Of a DNA stretch of 64,000 bases, positions 1 to 13,282 are shown piece after piece. Under the pieces are notes generated by a model, which was given only the letters and a program-made list of their open reading frames with translations, did no database searches and had not been told where the DNA came from. Source of the DNA: Polytrichum commune (Eukaryota > Streptophyta > Polytrichopsida > Polytrichales > Polytrichaceae); contig OX485805.1 in assembly GCA_950295325.1 (NCBI GenBank), positions 16,169,501 through 16,233,500 on the forward strand, given 5' to 3'. Within the stretch, counting starts at the first letter, position 1. Each line of letters starts with the position of its first letter. The position numbers and the translations under genes were made by a program.

Positions 1-3000
1 TTACTACTTATTATTTTCTATTTTCTATTTATTATTTATTGTTTATTTTATATTGTTAAATATTTATTATTTATTGTCTACTGTCTATTAGTATCCCTAG
101 ATTTACACCTAGATCTAGCGAGAAGATTTATAAAACTAAAAAAATATAGAATATTCTTTGATGGACCTTTTGCATGACAATAAAGTGGCACAACTCCTAT
201 ATATGTAAAAACATTGCGCAGAGCTCAAAACTCCAACACCAAAAAAATTAATGTCATGGCCGCATGTCAAAGTGACCGGTCTTCCTACTAGTGCATGACC
301 ACTCTACGATATGTGTGGTGGTCGCTCAAAAATGTCAATTCATTGTCCTTCTGATGTGGAGAAGGACCATGCTTCCTACTAGTGTCCCCACCATGGTAAT
401 ATAACTGCTAAGTGTTGGTGCCTCCCAAGGGCCAACTTTGGGTCCCACAAATGATTAGTTTAGGCTATGGTGAATTAGTGCACCGGTTAAGAATTTTAGG
501 AGAATAAAACAATATGATTGGCTACGAAATGGGTTCTTCATTGACCGGGTTTACACTATGGCCAAGATTTTTTTAGTGGAGAACTTTAAGCATGAACGAA
601 AAAATGATATGGTTGTCAACATGATAACAATTTTTGCTAAGGGGATTCTCTGGAGGTCAAGTTTTTTGGGCAACCTCAAACCCTTGGACAAGAAATTTGG
701 CCTCCGGGGAACTTGAACTTGAGGTATTTTATTTATCATTTTTCCATCTTGTTTGTCATACCAACCGTTGCCTCAAATAATTTTATCTTGGGCTCAAATT
801 ATGGACCAACTAGTGCACTTCTTCATTGTAATCTAAACCAATCTTGATTAGAAAATATAATTATACTTCCAAGTTTGAATCCCATGAGAAAGAGAGAGCC
901 CAAATTATGTCATTTTAAGCTCTTAAGTTTGCACATGTTTGGTTGAATATGTTGTTGTCATAAAATGCTCCCTATTTCGATATGGCGTGCGATATGGCAT
1001 GTTGAAATTATTCTATTATTCCATCTAGTAGGGTCTGGCACCGTTAATCAATCTATCACAATTCATTCAATTATGCTACAATGATTGAATGATAGAGTGC
1101 ACCGGAAATTGAAATCTAGAATGTCATCTATGTCATTATATTATTTTTAATTTTAGGTGGTGTGGTGACAATTGTTACTTCAATTGAAGTATCAACCCGC
1201 AAGATTGGCTGGATGGATAGATGTGAAGGTTTAAATTGATTATTTTATCGAATTAAACTAGTATTAGTGGTAAATAGAAAATAGATAGTAAATATTATAT
1301 CGGTTGGATAGGTTGGGAGTTAGAAATTAGTTTAGTAAGTAAATCCTAATAGAACAAGAGACAACAAATTATTATAAGACTATTTCGGGATTAACTTAGC
1401 TAAAGGCAGTAATCGAGTGGTTGATAAGACTAAATATTTAAAATATTTAAAATTCAAAATGACTATACGACAAAACTATTAAAGGAGTAGAGTAAAACGA
1501 CATTGACTAGTAAAAATACTCCTTTGATTTAGCCGATTCGCCTCGATAAAAAAATATCTAATTTGACAAATGTTTTTTAACACTACTAGGTCAAAATTGG
1601 ATGAAGTCTTTTGGATAAAAAGAATCAACAATGGCTAAAAAAATCCACTGCGAATGTGGACATGGCGAGGCAAAATGCCACAAAAATGTTCAACTCCATT
1701 GCGTGAGGCAACCTTATTAAGGGACGTCGAAGCTCCTATTAACATCACCATTCTTTTATTTTAATAAATTTTCTCGGTCTCGGCTCTTCAGAGATCCAAA
1801 CCCCTCCAAGCATAGGCATTTTCTTCTCCAACCCAAGCGTTTTCAACTTCAATTAATCTTTGATTGAAGGACCTGCTGTTGGTATTTAGTAGTTTGAACG
1901 TTTGTGGTCCTTAATAACAAGTAGGTTGTTCTTATCATTCAAATAAAGTATTTTCCTATAGTATATATATTTTTATAGTATTTGTTTCTTTGTATTGAAG
2001 TTATATCTTAATATCTCTTTTTTCTTGTTAATAAAGAAAAATTAGTTTATATAGAATATCATATTAATTAGTAACTATGAACCAAAAAAATAGCGTACTT
2101 CAGAAGTTCATTACGTCTTACTTTTAAATCCGATTCCAACTTATCTTATATGAATAGATATTTGTTAAAATCTTATTTTTAACAAAATTAGTTTCATTGA
2201 AATCTAAAATTTTCTCTAAAAGTTATGAGTGTTTCCATGAGATAAATTTTGTTGTGATACTGCTAATTTTATAATTTCACCCCGGCTGGCTGGAGAGTTC
2301 ATTTTCTATCATTTTTATATTTCTAGTTAAGTCTCAAAGTTATCTCTCTATTAATGTTAGTCTTGTCTGATACTAAAATTTTGACTAAAAGTTATAAGTA
2401 TTTTCGTGAGACAACTCACATAAACCTCGTTTGTTCATATTATTTTTCAAATAGTTAGAAGTTCTAAAATATTATATTAGCATTTGGTCTCTTTTGTATT
2501 GAATTTTAGTAGTTGAACTACATTAGAAGGGTCTAGGTTGCCGATTTCAAGGTAATCAAGCTTAGGTTAGGCGAATTGGATGCTTATGAGGCTAACTACA
2601 ACATTTTTTCTTACAAGACTTTCGAACCTTAGAAAATGTTATTTGTGAATTAAGGGTAAGCACGATTCAACCCTTTGGCTTGGAAACCAAGGGGGTGCCT
2701 ACTTTACCTCACAGTGGACTATTCTAGTGCCTCTAAACAATAACCCTCCATATCCTATAATCATCAAAATGCATAACATTCATCCAACCATTCTTCATCC
2801 AACCATTCTTCATCCATGCAATCTTGTTTAAGCTCATCTAAGTCTATTCTAAGTCCATCACAAAACCGTTCTTCGTCCAACCTAAATTATCCTAATTTCA
2901 TCTAAATTTCATCTATTATAAGTATTACATTCATCTAGTTGGTCACACAAGGAAAATCAACTTATTCATCTCACCGTCGTTCAATTATGAACTGTCGGGA

Positions 3001-3350
3001 TTAACTTTAAGGAATTTACTATGACTTAAGATGATTTTAGTTATAAATTCATATATCCCTCGTTATCAAACCAAATTGGACATGTAATATATCATTGGAG
3101 AGTTATCAACAAATAATACTGATAAAAAACACAAAATAAATAATCCTAAAACCATGGAAAAAATCACATCAGGGTTGGACTGCGGCTAAACATAGCCGCA
3201 ACGATAATTTCTAAGCATCACTTTAGAAATTCCTAACTAATTCATTCTAGCTCAGAATTGGACATACAAGGTGTCATTGGAAAGCTATCAAAGCGATTAA
3301 ATTATCTTTTTAAATAACTAACACTAGTAAAACCATTTAGGAATTTGTGG
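1..3350. other. AT-rich non-coding DNA, no gene seen
   Basis: This stretch is AT-rich with many short homopolymer runs and stop codons in all frames. No reading frame longer than about 60 codons stands out and none resembles a known protein. There is a short tandem of ATTCTTCATCCAACC-type words near 2780-2815. I see no RNA gene or mobile-element terminus. Confidence 0.6.
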
Positions 3351-3362
3351 AAAACTTGCTAT

Positions 3363-3545
3363 AGCAGGGGGAGGTTGGCTTTAAGTACCCAATTTCCACC
3401 AATGTCCACATAGGCCACCCTTGGTTGGGGATGGCCAAGTGGTGGATAGAATTGGGGGTTTAAGCCACCTTTCCAAGAAACAGTACTTGGATAAATGACC
3501 TTTTCCCACCCTCCAAACCAACACTCCAACCAAAACTCTATACGC
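3363..3545 (+). repeat. 5S rRNA-related dispersed repeat, copy 1
   Basis: About 180 bp that is related along most of its length to a second copy near 13.3 kb. The central part at about 3458-3505 resembles the internal promoter part of plant 5S rRNA: a TTTAAGCC block followed by CTT, then AGTACTTGGAT and TGACCT, in the order and approximate spacing of the 5S box A and box C segments. The rest does not resemble 5S rRNA, so this is not a functional 5S gene. A 5S-derived SINE or a Cassandra-type TRIM retrotransposon, which carries 5S sequence in its LTRs, would both explain it. No target duplication was resolved. Confidence 0.45.
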
Positions 3546-3559
3546 ATGTGGCGTATGTC

Positions 3560-6500
3560 ATGTGCCCTGGAACTTTGCTCTTAATGGCAATGACATGAAC
3601 TATTCATTGGTCTTGATTATGTGGTGATAGGATTTTGGACATACATAGGATTTCCACGTACCACATGCTCAAGTCACTTAAATACTTAAAATGACTCTTA
3701 AATTCTCCAAAAAATGACCATATCTTTTATAAAAGCTAAGAAACTACCTTTCCATTAAAAAACGGTATCCCCTCAAGTATCTCAACGTGCTACACTAAAT
3801 GTCCTACAATAAGTATTCATTATCATTTTCATTGTCATGAAACTTTGCTCTTAATGAAAATGACAACGAATAGTGAATACACATGTATTAAATATTATGT
3901 GTCATGATATTTTGCTCTGTATGAAAATTACATGAACTATTCATTGCTCTTGAACATGTAGTGAATAAATTTTTGGTCTTGATCATGTGGTGGATAGGAT
4001 TTTAGACATACATAGGGTTTCCATGTAGTACATGTGCAAACCACATAAATACTTAAAATGACTCCAAAATTCTCCAAAAAATGACCATATCTTTTACAAA
4101 AGCAAAGAATCCAAAAATCCATTAGAAAGTTGCATCCCCTCACGTATCTCAACATGCTACACTAAATGTGCTACAATAAGTATTCACTATCATTTTCATT
4201 CTCATGAAACTTTGCTCTTAATGAAAATGACAACAAATAGTCCATACACATATATTGTGTATCATGTGTCATGATATTTTTCTCTTAATGAAAATTACAT
4301 GGACTATTTATTGGTCTTGAACATGTGATGAATAGAATTTGGTCTTCATCATGTGGTGGATAGGATTTTAGACATTCCATGTACCACATGTGCAAACCAC
4401 GGAAATACTTAAAATGACTCCAAAATTCTTCAAAAAATGACCATATCTTTTACAAAAGCTAAGAATCCAAAAGTCCATTACAAAGTTGTATCCCCTCAAG
4501 TATCTCAACGTGCTACACTAAATGTGCTATAATAAGTATTGACTATCATTTTCACTGTCATAAAAATTTGCTCTTAATGAAAAGAAAGACAAACGAATAG
4601 TCCATACACATGGACTATTTATTATGTGTCATCATACTTACCTATGAATGAAAATTACATGGACTACTCATGGGTTTTGATTATGTGGTGAATAGAATTT
4701 TGGTCTTGATCACATGGTGGATAGGATTTTAGACATGCATAGGGTTTCCACATATCACATATGTAACCCACGGAAACACTTAAAATGACTCCAAAATTCT
4801 TCAAAAAATGATCATATCTTTTACAAAAGCTAAGAATCCAAAAATCCATTACAAAGTTGCATCCCCTCAAGTATCTCAACGTGCTACACTAAATGTGCTA
4901 TAGTAAGTATTGACTATCATTTTCACTGTCATAAAACTTTACTCTTAATGAAAATAAAGACAAACGAATAGTCCAAACACATGTACTATTTATTATGTGT
5001 CATCATACTTACTTATAAATGAAAATTACATGGACTACTCATGGGTTTTGATTATGTGGTGAATAGAATTTTGGTCTTGATCACGTGGTGGATAGGATTT
5101 TAGACATGCATAGGGTTTCCACATATCACATATGTAACCCACGGAAACACTTAAAATGACTCCAAAATTCTTCAAAAAATGATCATATCGTTTACAAAAG
5201 TTAAGAATCCAAAAATCCATTACAAAGTTGTATCCCCTCAAGTATCTCAACGTGCTACACTAAATGTGCTATAATAAGTATTGACTATCATTTTCACTGT
5301 CATAAAACTTTACTCTTAATGAAAAGAAAGACAAACGAATAGTCCATACACATGGACTATTTATTATGTGTCATCATACTTACTTATAAATGAAAATTAC
5401 ATGGACTACTCATGGGTTTTGATTATGTGGTGAATAGAATTTTGGTCTTGATCACGTGGTGGATAGGATTTTAGACATGCATAGGGTTTCCACATATCAC
5501 ATATGTAACCCACGGAAACACTTAAAATGACTCCAAAATTCTTCAAAAAATGATCATATCGTTTACAAAAGCTAAGAATCCAAAAGTCCATTACAAAGCT
5601 GTATCCCCTCAAGTATCTCAACGTGCTACACTAAATGTGCTATAATAAGTATTGACTATCATTTTCACTGTCATAAAACTTTACTCTTAATGAAAAGAAA
5701 GACAAACGAATAGTCCATACACATGGACTATTTATTATGTGTCATCATACTTACCTATGAATGAAAATTACATGGACTACTCATGGGTTTTGATTATGTG
5801 GTGAATAGAATTTTGGTCTTGATCACATGGTGGATAGGATTTTAGACATGCATAGGGTTTCCACATATCACATATGTAACCCACGGAGACACTTAAAATG
5901 ACTCCAAAATTCTTCAAAAAATGATCATATCTTTTACAAAAGCTAAGAATCCAAAAATCCATTACAAAGTTGTATCCCCTCAAGTATCTCAACGTGCTAC
6001 ACTAAATGTGCTATAGTAAGTATTGACTATCATTTTCACTGTCATAAAACTTTACTCTTAATGAAAATAAAGACAAACGAATAGTCCAAACACATGTACT
6101 ATTTATTATGTGTCATCATACTTACTTATAAATGAAAATTACATGGACTACTCATGGGTTTTGATTATGTGGTGAATAGAATTTTGGTCTTGATCACGTG
6201 GTGGATAGGATTTTAGACATGCATAGGGTTTCCACATATCACATATGTAACCCACGGAAACACTTAAAATGACTCCAAAATTCTTCAAAAAATGACCATA
6301 TCTTTTACAAAAGCTAAGAATCCAAAAGTCCATTACAAAGCTGTATCCCCTCAAGCATCCCAATGTGCTACACTAAATGTGCTACAATAATAAATTGTCA
6401 TGAAATTTTACGCTCATTAAAGTTGACAACGAATAATCCATACACATGTATTATGTATCATGTGTCATCATACTAACTTATGAATGAAAATTACATAGAC

Positions 6501-7460
6501 TACCCAGTGGTCTCAATTATGTGGTGAATAGAATTTTGGTCTTGATCACATGGTGGATAGAATTTTAGACATGCATAGGGTTTCCATGTACCACATGTGC
6601 AAACCACATAAATACTTAAATGATTCCAAAATACTTCAAAAAATGTCCATATCCCGTACAAAAGCTAAGAATCCAAGAGTCCATTAGAAAGCAATATCCC
6701 CTCAAGTATCCCAATGTGCTACACTAAATGTGCTACAATAATTATTCATTATCAAGAAATTTTACACTCAATGAAAATGACAACGAATAATCCATACACA
6801 TGTATCATGTGTCATGTGTCATGATACTTTGCCCTGAATGAAAATCACATGGACTATTCATCGGTCTTGAACATGTGCGAAGAAAATTATGGTCTTGATT
6901 ATGTGGTGGATAGGGTTTTAGATATGCATAGGGTTGCCACGTACCACATGTGCAAGCCACGAAAATACTTAAAATGACTCCAAAATTCTTCAAAAAATGA
7001 CCATATCTTTTATAAAAGCTAAGAATCCAAAAGTCCATTAAAATGCGGTATCCCCTCAAGAATCCCAATGTGCTACACTAAATGTGCTAAAATAATTATT
7101 CACTGTCATTTTCAGTGTCATCAAACTTTGCTCTTAATGAAAATAACAACAAACGAATAGTCCATACACATGTATTATGTATCATGTGTCATCATATTTT
7201 GCTCTAAATGAAAATTGCATAGACTACTCATTGGTCTTGATTATGTGGTGAATAAAATTTTGGTCTTGATCACATGGTGGATAGGATTTTGGACATGCAT
7301 AGGGTTTCCACGTACCACATGCGTAAACCACGTAAATACTTAAAATGACTCCAAAATTCTTCAAAAAATGACCATATCTTTTACAAAAGCTAAGAATCAA
7401 AAAGTCCATTACAAAGTGGCATTCCCCCAAGAATCCCAACATGCTACACTAAATGACAAC
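3560..7460. repeat. Satellite array, monomer about 371 bp
   Basis: A tandem array of roughly ten monomers. Equivalent points fall at exactly 371-bp steps between 4664 and 6148, and at more variable steps (about 330 to 420 bp) in the diverged flanks. Every monomer contains the same landmarks: a CATGTGTCAT block, ATGGACTA, a GTGGTGGATAGGATTTTAGACAT block, an AAAATGACTCC block and CTACACTAAATGTGCTA. A minus-strand open frame of about 71 codons recurs in each monomer, but this follows from the repetition and is not evidence of a gene. The central copies are nearly identical and the edge copies are diverged, as expected for an array homogenised from its centre. Confidence 0.9.
4664..6400. repeat. 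Higher-order repeat core (3 x 371 bp)
   Basis: Within the satellite, the monomer beginning at 4664 and the one beginning at 5777 (1113 bp later) share private variants that the two monomers between them lack. Examples are CTATAGTAAG instead of CTATAATAAG, AAAATAAAGACAAAC instead of AAAAGAAAGACAAAC, and CAAACACATGTACT instead of CATACACATGGACT. The unit of recent amplification was therefore a trimer of 1113 bp. Confidence 0.75.
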
Positions 7461-7570
7461 ATACAAATATTTTCTCACTTAAAAAAATTACTTGTACTAA
7501 CAAATAATATCATATTGGCAATTACATGAATTGACATTTTGAAACCTCTAGGCATATAGTTTAGGCCCTT
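7461..7570. other. Junction between satellite and LINE
   Basis: The last satellite landmark ends near 7460. The first readable LINE codons start near 7590. The AT-rich stretch between belongs to neither with certainty. The LINE upstream part (endonuclease, ORF1) is absent, as expected for 5' truncation during target-primed insertion. Confidence 0.4.
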
Positions 7571-7589
7571 CGCAAATCGTGTACATGAT

Positions 7590-8831
7590 ACTAAATACCA
7601 TGAATTAGCTCAAAAAGCAAAAATAGCTAAAACTGAAGCCCGAAAAATTACAACGGCATACACCATTAAAAAAATTAAAAAAGCCATATCAAAATTCCAA
7701 CAATTATATGACAAAAGTCCCGAGAAAATTAACAAGAAAATCTTTAGAAACAATGATACTCCCCCGCTAGATTGCCTCATCGATAGTTTTAATAACATTC
7801 TTACAAACCCAGAGGACATAGCACATAAAATATATTCCCAACAGTCACTCAACAATAGACCCACGGTACCAACATGCTACTACCAACCAGATCACTTACC
7901 ACAATGCACGTGCGGAGTCAGACAATACCCATGGCACGACCTAAATGGATACACACTTGAAAAAAGAGGTGAACCACTAACCCCCCTATACATCTACTTG
8001 GACCAAGAGACATACGATATATGCCTCAAACACCTGGCCAATGGGAAAACCCCTGGACCAGACAAAATCCCTAACACTATATTTAAAAATATGCCACCAC
8101 AATTCCACACGCTCCTCTTAATGTTCTTCACGTATTGTTATAAATAGAACAAAATCCCTCAATCCTGGAAAACAAACATTACAATACTACTATATAAAAA
8201 AAGAAATTCATACTACCTTACCAACCACAAACCGATAGCACTCGCTAACACAATATATAAACTATTTATCAGTATACTCACAAGTATACTCTCTACATAT
8301 GGGGAAAGACACCAAATCTTACATGATAGCCAAGAGGGATTTCGAGCCAAGAGAGGCACCTCCCGACAACTACAGATTCTCATATCAATATTAGAAGATG
8401 TCAGACTCACAAACCAAGATATTTATATACTATATATCGATTTCAATAACGCCTTCGGCTCAATTGACCGTGCCAGACTCCTCGCCATTATGAAAGACCT
8501 CGGTTACCCACAAGATGCAGTAACATTGATAGAAAATATTTACTCACACTCCACTACCACGTTTATAGGTGAACACTTTGACAAAACACAACCAATCCCT
8601 ATACAAAAAGGAATTATACAAGAAGATACATTAAGCCCATACCTCTTTATCATCTTTCTGGAACTACTCCTTCGATGGCTACAAAGAGGAAATAACGGAT
8701 ACTCCTTCAAAACTTCTAATACAAAAATAAGTTCCACTGCTTACGCAAACGACTTAGCTGTCATAGCCAACAAGCTAACATGCATCCAACTCCAACTAAA
8801 CAAACTTGACAAGTACTGTTCATGGGTATGA
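7590..8831 (+). pseudogene. LINE reverse transcriptase domain (degenerate)
   Basis: One plus-strand frame reads through the palm and fingers of a non-LTR retrotransposon reverse transcriptase. Landmarks in order are NGKTPGPDKIP (about 8040), a HKPIALANTIYKLF block, QEGFRAKRGTSRQ, the first catalytic motif YIDFNNAFGSID (about 8435-8470), DTLSPYLF, and the second catalytic motif, which reads AYANDLAV where active enzymes have YADD. That Asp-to-Asn change should inactivate the polymerase. In-frame stops interrupt it at 8145-8147 (TAG) and 8829-8831 (TGA, a likely former Trp codon). No endonuclease domain is present upstream, so the copy is 5'-truncated. The clade is unresolved. Confidence 0.88.
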
Positions 8832-10875
8832 ATGGATCTTGGTATCCCAAAATATGCAATCACAGGCTGCCCCAATAAATCAAAACTTAACCCACAAGCC
8901 TTCAAAAACCCAATTGAGAAACACAAATATAATTTTTTGGAACCAATTGATACCTATACTAAGCCAAAATGAACCATATATTTACTTAAGAATTAGCTTA
9001 GTCCCCTCACTACAATGGAAAACCCAAACGCACATAACAACGACCAAGTTAATAAAACAATGTCAGCTACTAGTCACATGCCCAACCACTATGAAACAAA
9101 AAATACAAATGGTAGACACAGTCATAAGAGCTGGCATTGCCTATAGTTTCTATGCCGTCCCCTATTCTCTTTCCGCCATCAAAATACTCGATAGAAAAAT
9201 AATTGCCATACACAAAACCATATGTGGCCTTCCAAAATGTATGTCCAATGCGGTTACACAACTGTCACATGACATGTTTGGCACAGAAGCCTTTTCACTA
9301 AAAATGCATATATTACATGTATTGGCGAACAACTCATTAATGCGCTTAACGACAAAGGTAGACTCAGAAGAATATACAACGGATTAATAAGACACATACT
9401 CGCTAAACATGGAGGGGCACAAAACTTATCACGCATATTGCACCATGATTGCATAAGGTCGCCAATCACGCGTACCCTATTCCTACTTAAAACCACCAGC
9501 GGTACCCACCTCAGGAGTACACTTGCAGAATTTCCCCTCCTCCCCACGCCATTAGAAACACAATGGCTAAGGCAAGCAAATAACATACCAACATTGACCC
9601 CCACAATATCCCTAAAATACCTACATAAATTAATATTACACAACATAACTCAACTTAAACACATAACACACCCCAATGGCACACATCTAATGACCAACGA
9701 TGAATTCAAAAAATACTATGATACACCCACTAAAATAGTAAAAACCGCTTTAGACCATGCTAGAGCACTCTTCTGCGAAACCACATGCCACAACCAATGC
9801 CCGGAAGAATGTATAACACACGCCGCACCAAACACCCTAAAATACGAATATAAAATACAAAACCATAACATATCCCCTAGAATACGAGAACAAAATGCCC
9901 CTCACCACCCACCACCCACCACCCACCACCCACCACCACCACTAGAGCACCCACAACCACCATTACACATTCTAAAAAACCACACACAATTCCCTATACA
10001 CTCCATAATAAACGACCGTCCCGGCACATATAAAGACAAAAATAAAGTCACAAAAATATATAAGGTCTACCTATGTCAATGGATACTACCAAATGACATA
10101 TTCTACAACAAATGGCTCCCCCAAAAAGAATTGTTCCCATGGAACAACCAAAATACCATCAACCACAACATCCTCCTTTTAACACAATACTACACTAACA
10201 AACAACACCAACACTTCAATAGTATCCTACAATGAACTTCAACCAAATACAAATTAGAGACTCCCGCTATATATCCCCACCACAAACCATACCCTTATGC
10301 CATATTAATATTCAAGAATGTAACCCAGAAAATGACATCGCCTACACACAAAGCACCATCCAAAGTCAACACGTCGGTGTATCACACATCTTTGATAACA
10401 ACAGCCGCCACCTAATCACCTTACCCGAACAAAGACTACAATGGCTATGGGAACAATATCAAGTAGCATTAAACAAGCCACAAAACCTAGAACCTCCCAC
10501 GCAACCATTTGAAACGGAAGTCGCATGGTTATACCAAAGATACAAGTATAGAATACCCAAAAGCGACCCCCTCAAACTTTCACAATACACCCTCCCCCAC
10601 ACCATCCTAGAACACATCATTGATTCCTTTCAAATCACACACTCATACTTCTCGTCGCCCGTCACATGCCCTACCCCACTTCGGCAATTTTCTTCCCCAT
10701 TCTCTCGAGACAAAGTATTTGGATCAATAGGAACAACATTCCAACATAAATAGAAAGGGAACGGATACGTCCATCCATATACAGAAGCAGAAGCCCAACA
10801 AGCCCTCCACTGGGCAAGATTAGCAGCAAAGAACAACCCAGACACAATTACAATACTTATAACAACAGATCCAAA
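8832..10875 (+). pseudogene. LINE middle region after the RT (frameshifted)
   Basis: Continuation of the same element. The thumb and connection region is readable in pieces: about 9080-9300 in one frame (a KQKIQMVDTVIRAGIAYSFY block and ICGLPKCMSNAV), about 9300-10234 in a second frame, and 10232-10753 in a third. At least three frameshifts are needed to follow it. The composition is strongly C- and A-rich on the plus strand, giving Thr-, His-, Asn- and Pro-rich translation, including a His/Pro repeat near 9900-9960 that looks like microsatellite expansion. No catalytic motif is recognisable. It links the reverse transcriptase to the RNase H. Confidence 0.75.
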
Positions 10876-11997
10876 TTGGTACCACAACCTCAACCCCCAC
10901 TCCCATATTCACATGTCATAACACACTTTAAAGCTGACACCATTATATACGACGAACCAACAATACCACCGGAACTACGAAACGAACCAAGAATAGAAAG
11001 CCGCGACATTTGCATACTATGCATACACCACAAAACTACACCCATTGGATCAAGAAGCTACATCCATCAAATGGATAGTATAGGTAACACTCTACAAAAA
11101 CCTGACATATTCACCAAAAATGCACCACCTACACCAATAAACACCCCAGTAAACCGTAGTAAAAAATGGTCTGGACTTCCATTCCCCCCTCATCCAACTA
11201 TCACCCCAAATAATGAAAATCCACTAATCACCAACCAAGCAAGATGCCTCCCTCTCAAATATCAACCACAATTCTGCTACTACACGGACGGGTCGTTTAT
11301 ACCGCCTAAAGAGACAACGCGCGGACAATGGAAACGAGAAAAGGCAGGATATGGCATATATAACCCTTTCAAAAATCTCAAGATCGCAAAAAGGCTACTA
11401 GGACTCCAAAACATACTACGAGCATAAATGATGGCTATACATCACACCCTACATCTTCTCACTACCACATATAAGAACGAACCCGCACATATCTTCACAG
11501 ATTGCCTCAATGTTTTATACCTCCTAATCACACAAATCAAACACCCAACCCTGCACAACAACCACCCAGATAAGAAAATACTCGAATCTATAATCAAAAT
11601 GCTACAATCTCGTACACAAATTACCACACTCCACAAAGTCAAAGCCCATACAAACATAAATGGAAATGAACAAGCAGACGCACTAGCCAAAAGGGGATGT
11701 GAATTAGAAAATAGAGATGCTACAATGACATATGAACTTGCACACCTTACACCATACTACCTACAAAAAGATTGGTGGCACTCAATGCAAGAAACACCAG
11801 ATAAAGGCCCCATTAGACATCTTGGAAAATACATCCTTAAATATGATAAAAGACAAAACCTCAAAATTATAGCAAACCAAACACATCAACTACATAAATG
11901 GCTTGACAACCAAGATATCGACAAAATTTTATCAAATGAATTTTGGAATAACCCTACCATTACAGACAAACAAAAAACATGCATAATAAAGTTCTGA
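10876..11997 (+). pseudogene. LINE RNase H domain (catalytic Glu now a stop)
   Basis: Type I RNase H motifs occur in order in one frame: FCYYTDGSFIPP (first catalytic Asp, near 11285), then the helix where the family has RAEL/RAEM, then IFTDCLNVLYLL (Asp, near 11500), and KVKAHTNINGNEQADALAKRG (His and Asp, near 11640-11690). At the second position the sequence reads R-A-stop-M: the codon at 11425-11427 is TAA, one base from the expected GAA glutamate. A second stop (TGA, probably from CGA) lies at 11995-11997, after which the same frame continues. This is the RNase H usual at the C-terminal side of the RT in several LINE clades. Confidence 0.88.
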
Positions 11998-12738
11998 ACT
12001 GGACAATATATGGGACAGGCTCGGAAACAACTCTTCTTCGGAAGAAAAGCATACCCATCAAATACAAGCCCTATCTGTAACTCACCAGATGCAGATACAT
12101 GGCTTCATGTACTCCTCAAATGCAAACAACAACACATCCACGCACTCATAACAAAAAGACACAACAAAGCGGTATGGGAAATATGTAAGTTTATTATCTC
12201 AAACAAAACATCAAGATACTACATACTCATGAACGCAGGCACATATAATGGATTACCCCAAGAAAACACAGTACCAACATGGCTATTACCATGCACGTGC
12301 AAAGCCCAAAGATGTCACTGTAATGCTAGGTTCAAACCTGACTTACTATGCATAATAGGCCACCCATACAATTACCCGCCACCAGAGACCCCTACACCAG
12401 AAATCACCATACAATTTATAGAATTCACATACTGCAATGACATATTCACCACGGAATCAAGAGAAAGAAAAACCACAAAATACCAACCACTCATCAACAA
12501 TATTATAGCAAAATGATGGAATGTAGCACCACTTATAGTACTAGCCGCAGGTGCAAGAGCCACAATCCATATCCCTTCGATGAAAGAACTAGAATCAAAA
12601 CTTAAAATCCCTACCACAAAAATAAGAAATACATTCAAACAACTTAATATAATTGCAATACAATACGCACACTCAATACTAGTTTACAAAAGGCGGTTAG
12701 AAAACAGACAACCTATCACAGACCTACAAGACCCTTGA
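11998..12738 (+). pseudogene. LINE C-terminal zinc-binding tail
   Basis: The RNase H frame continues with a cysteine/histidine cluster (CNSPDADTWLHVLLKCK near 12085), a basic RHNKAV motif and a terminal block around WNVAPLIVLAAGARATIH. A TGA at 12514-12516, probably a former glycine codon, separates this last block from the rest. A Cys-His knuckle followed by RHN is common at the end of LINE ORF2 proteins. The frame finally stops at about 12736-12738. Confidence 0.7.
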
Positions 12739-12960
12739 CACACATAACTATCACGATAAACTACCACCGGTAAAGGTATAGGTTACCGGTTAACCGGTAA
12801 AGCCTACTAGTTACTCATGAAGTGTCTACTCCTTGCAAAGGGTGAAGTAGTCTTACATCTAAAAGCCACTACCCCGGGGTGTGGCCAAAGATGTTTTACG
12901 AACAGACACTATATTCACTCCGGCCCCCAAAAGGAGACCGGAGTTCTTCTTCTTCTTCTA
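12739..12960 (+). repeat. LINE 3' UTR with terminal hairpin and TTC tail
   Basis: Non-coding 3' end of the LINE. It contains ACCGGTTAACCGGT-like palindromic sequence near 12785-12800. Close to the end is a stem-loop with arms ACTCCGG and CCGGAGT at about 12925-12950, immediately followed by a short TTCTTCTTCTTCT tail. Terminal stem-loops plus simple-repeat tails are how several LINE families present their RNA to the reverse transcriptase, so this is probably the authentic 3' terminus. Confidence 0.65.
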
Positions 12961-13282
12961 CCATGAATGGTGTACAATGATTAAACTACAATATAGTAGT
13001 AATAAATTACAATAAGATAGTATCATTAGGTATATTTAATTGTCACTAGTTTATTGAATATTTTATATTATTTTAAAATTTAAAATGACTTTTAAAGATA
13101 TTTAAAGATATAAAATATTAATTTATGTATAATTATAAAAACAAGTCCCATGTGTATTACATTCATGCATGCAAACCACCTAAGTTTATTCTAAATCCAT
13201 CATTTCATCCCTCATGGAACCATTTTTCATCCAACCTAAATTATCCTAGCTTCATCTAAAATTCATGCATTGCTATTCCAAA

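Noticed and set aside
3937-7442. Family of conserved 71-87 codon minus-strand frames
   Set aside because: Each is one satellite monomer read in the same frame. Conservation follows from array homogenisation, and there is no start context, motif or similarity to a known protein.
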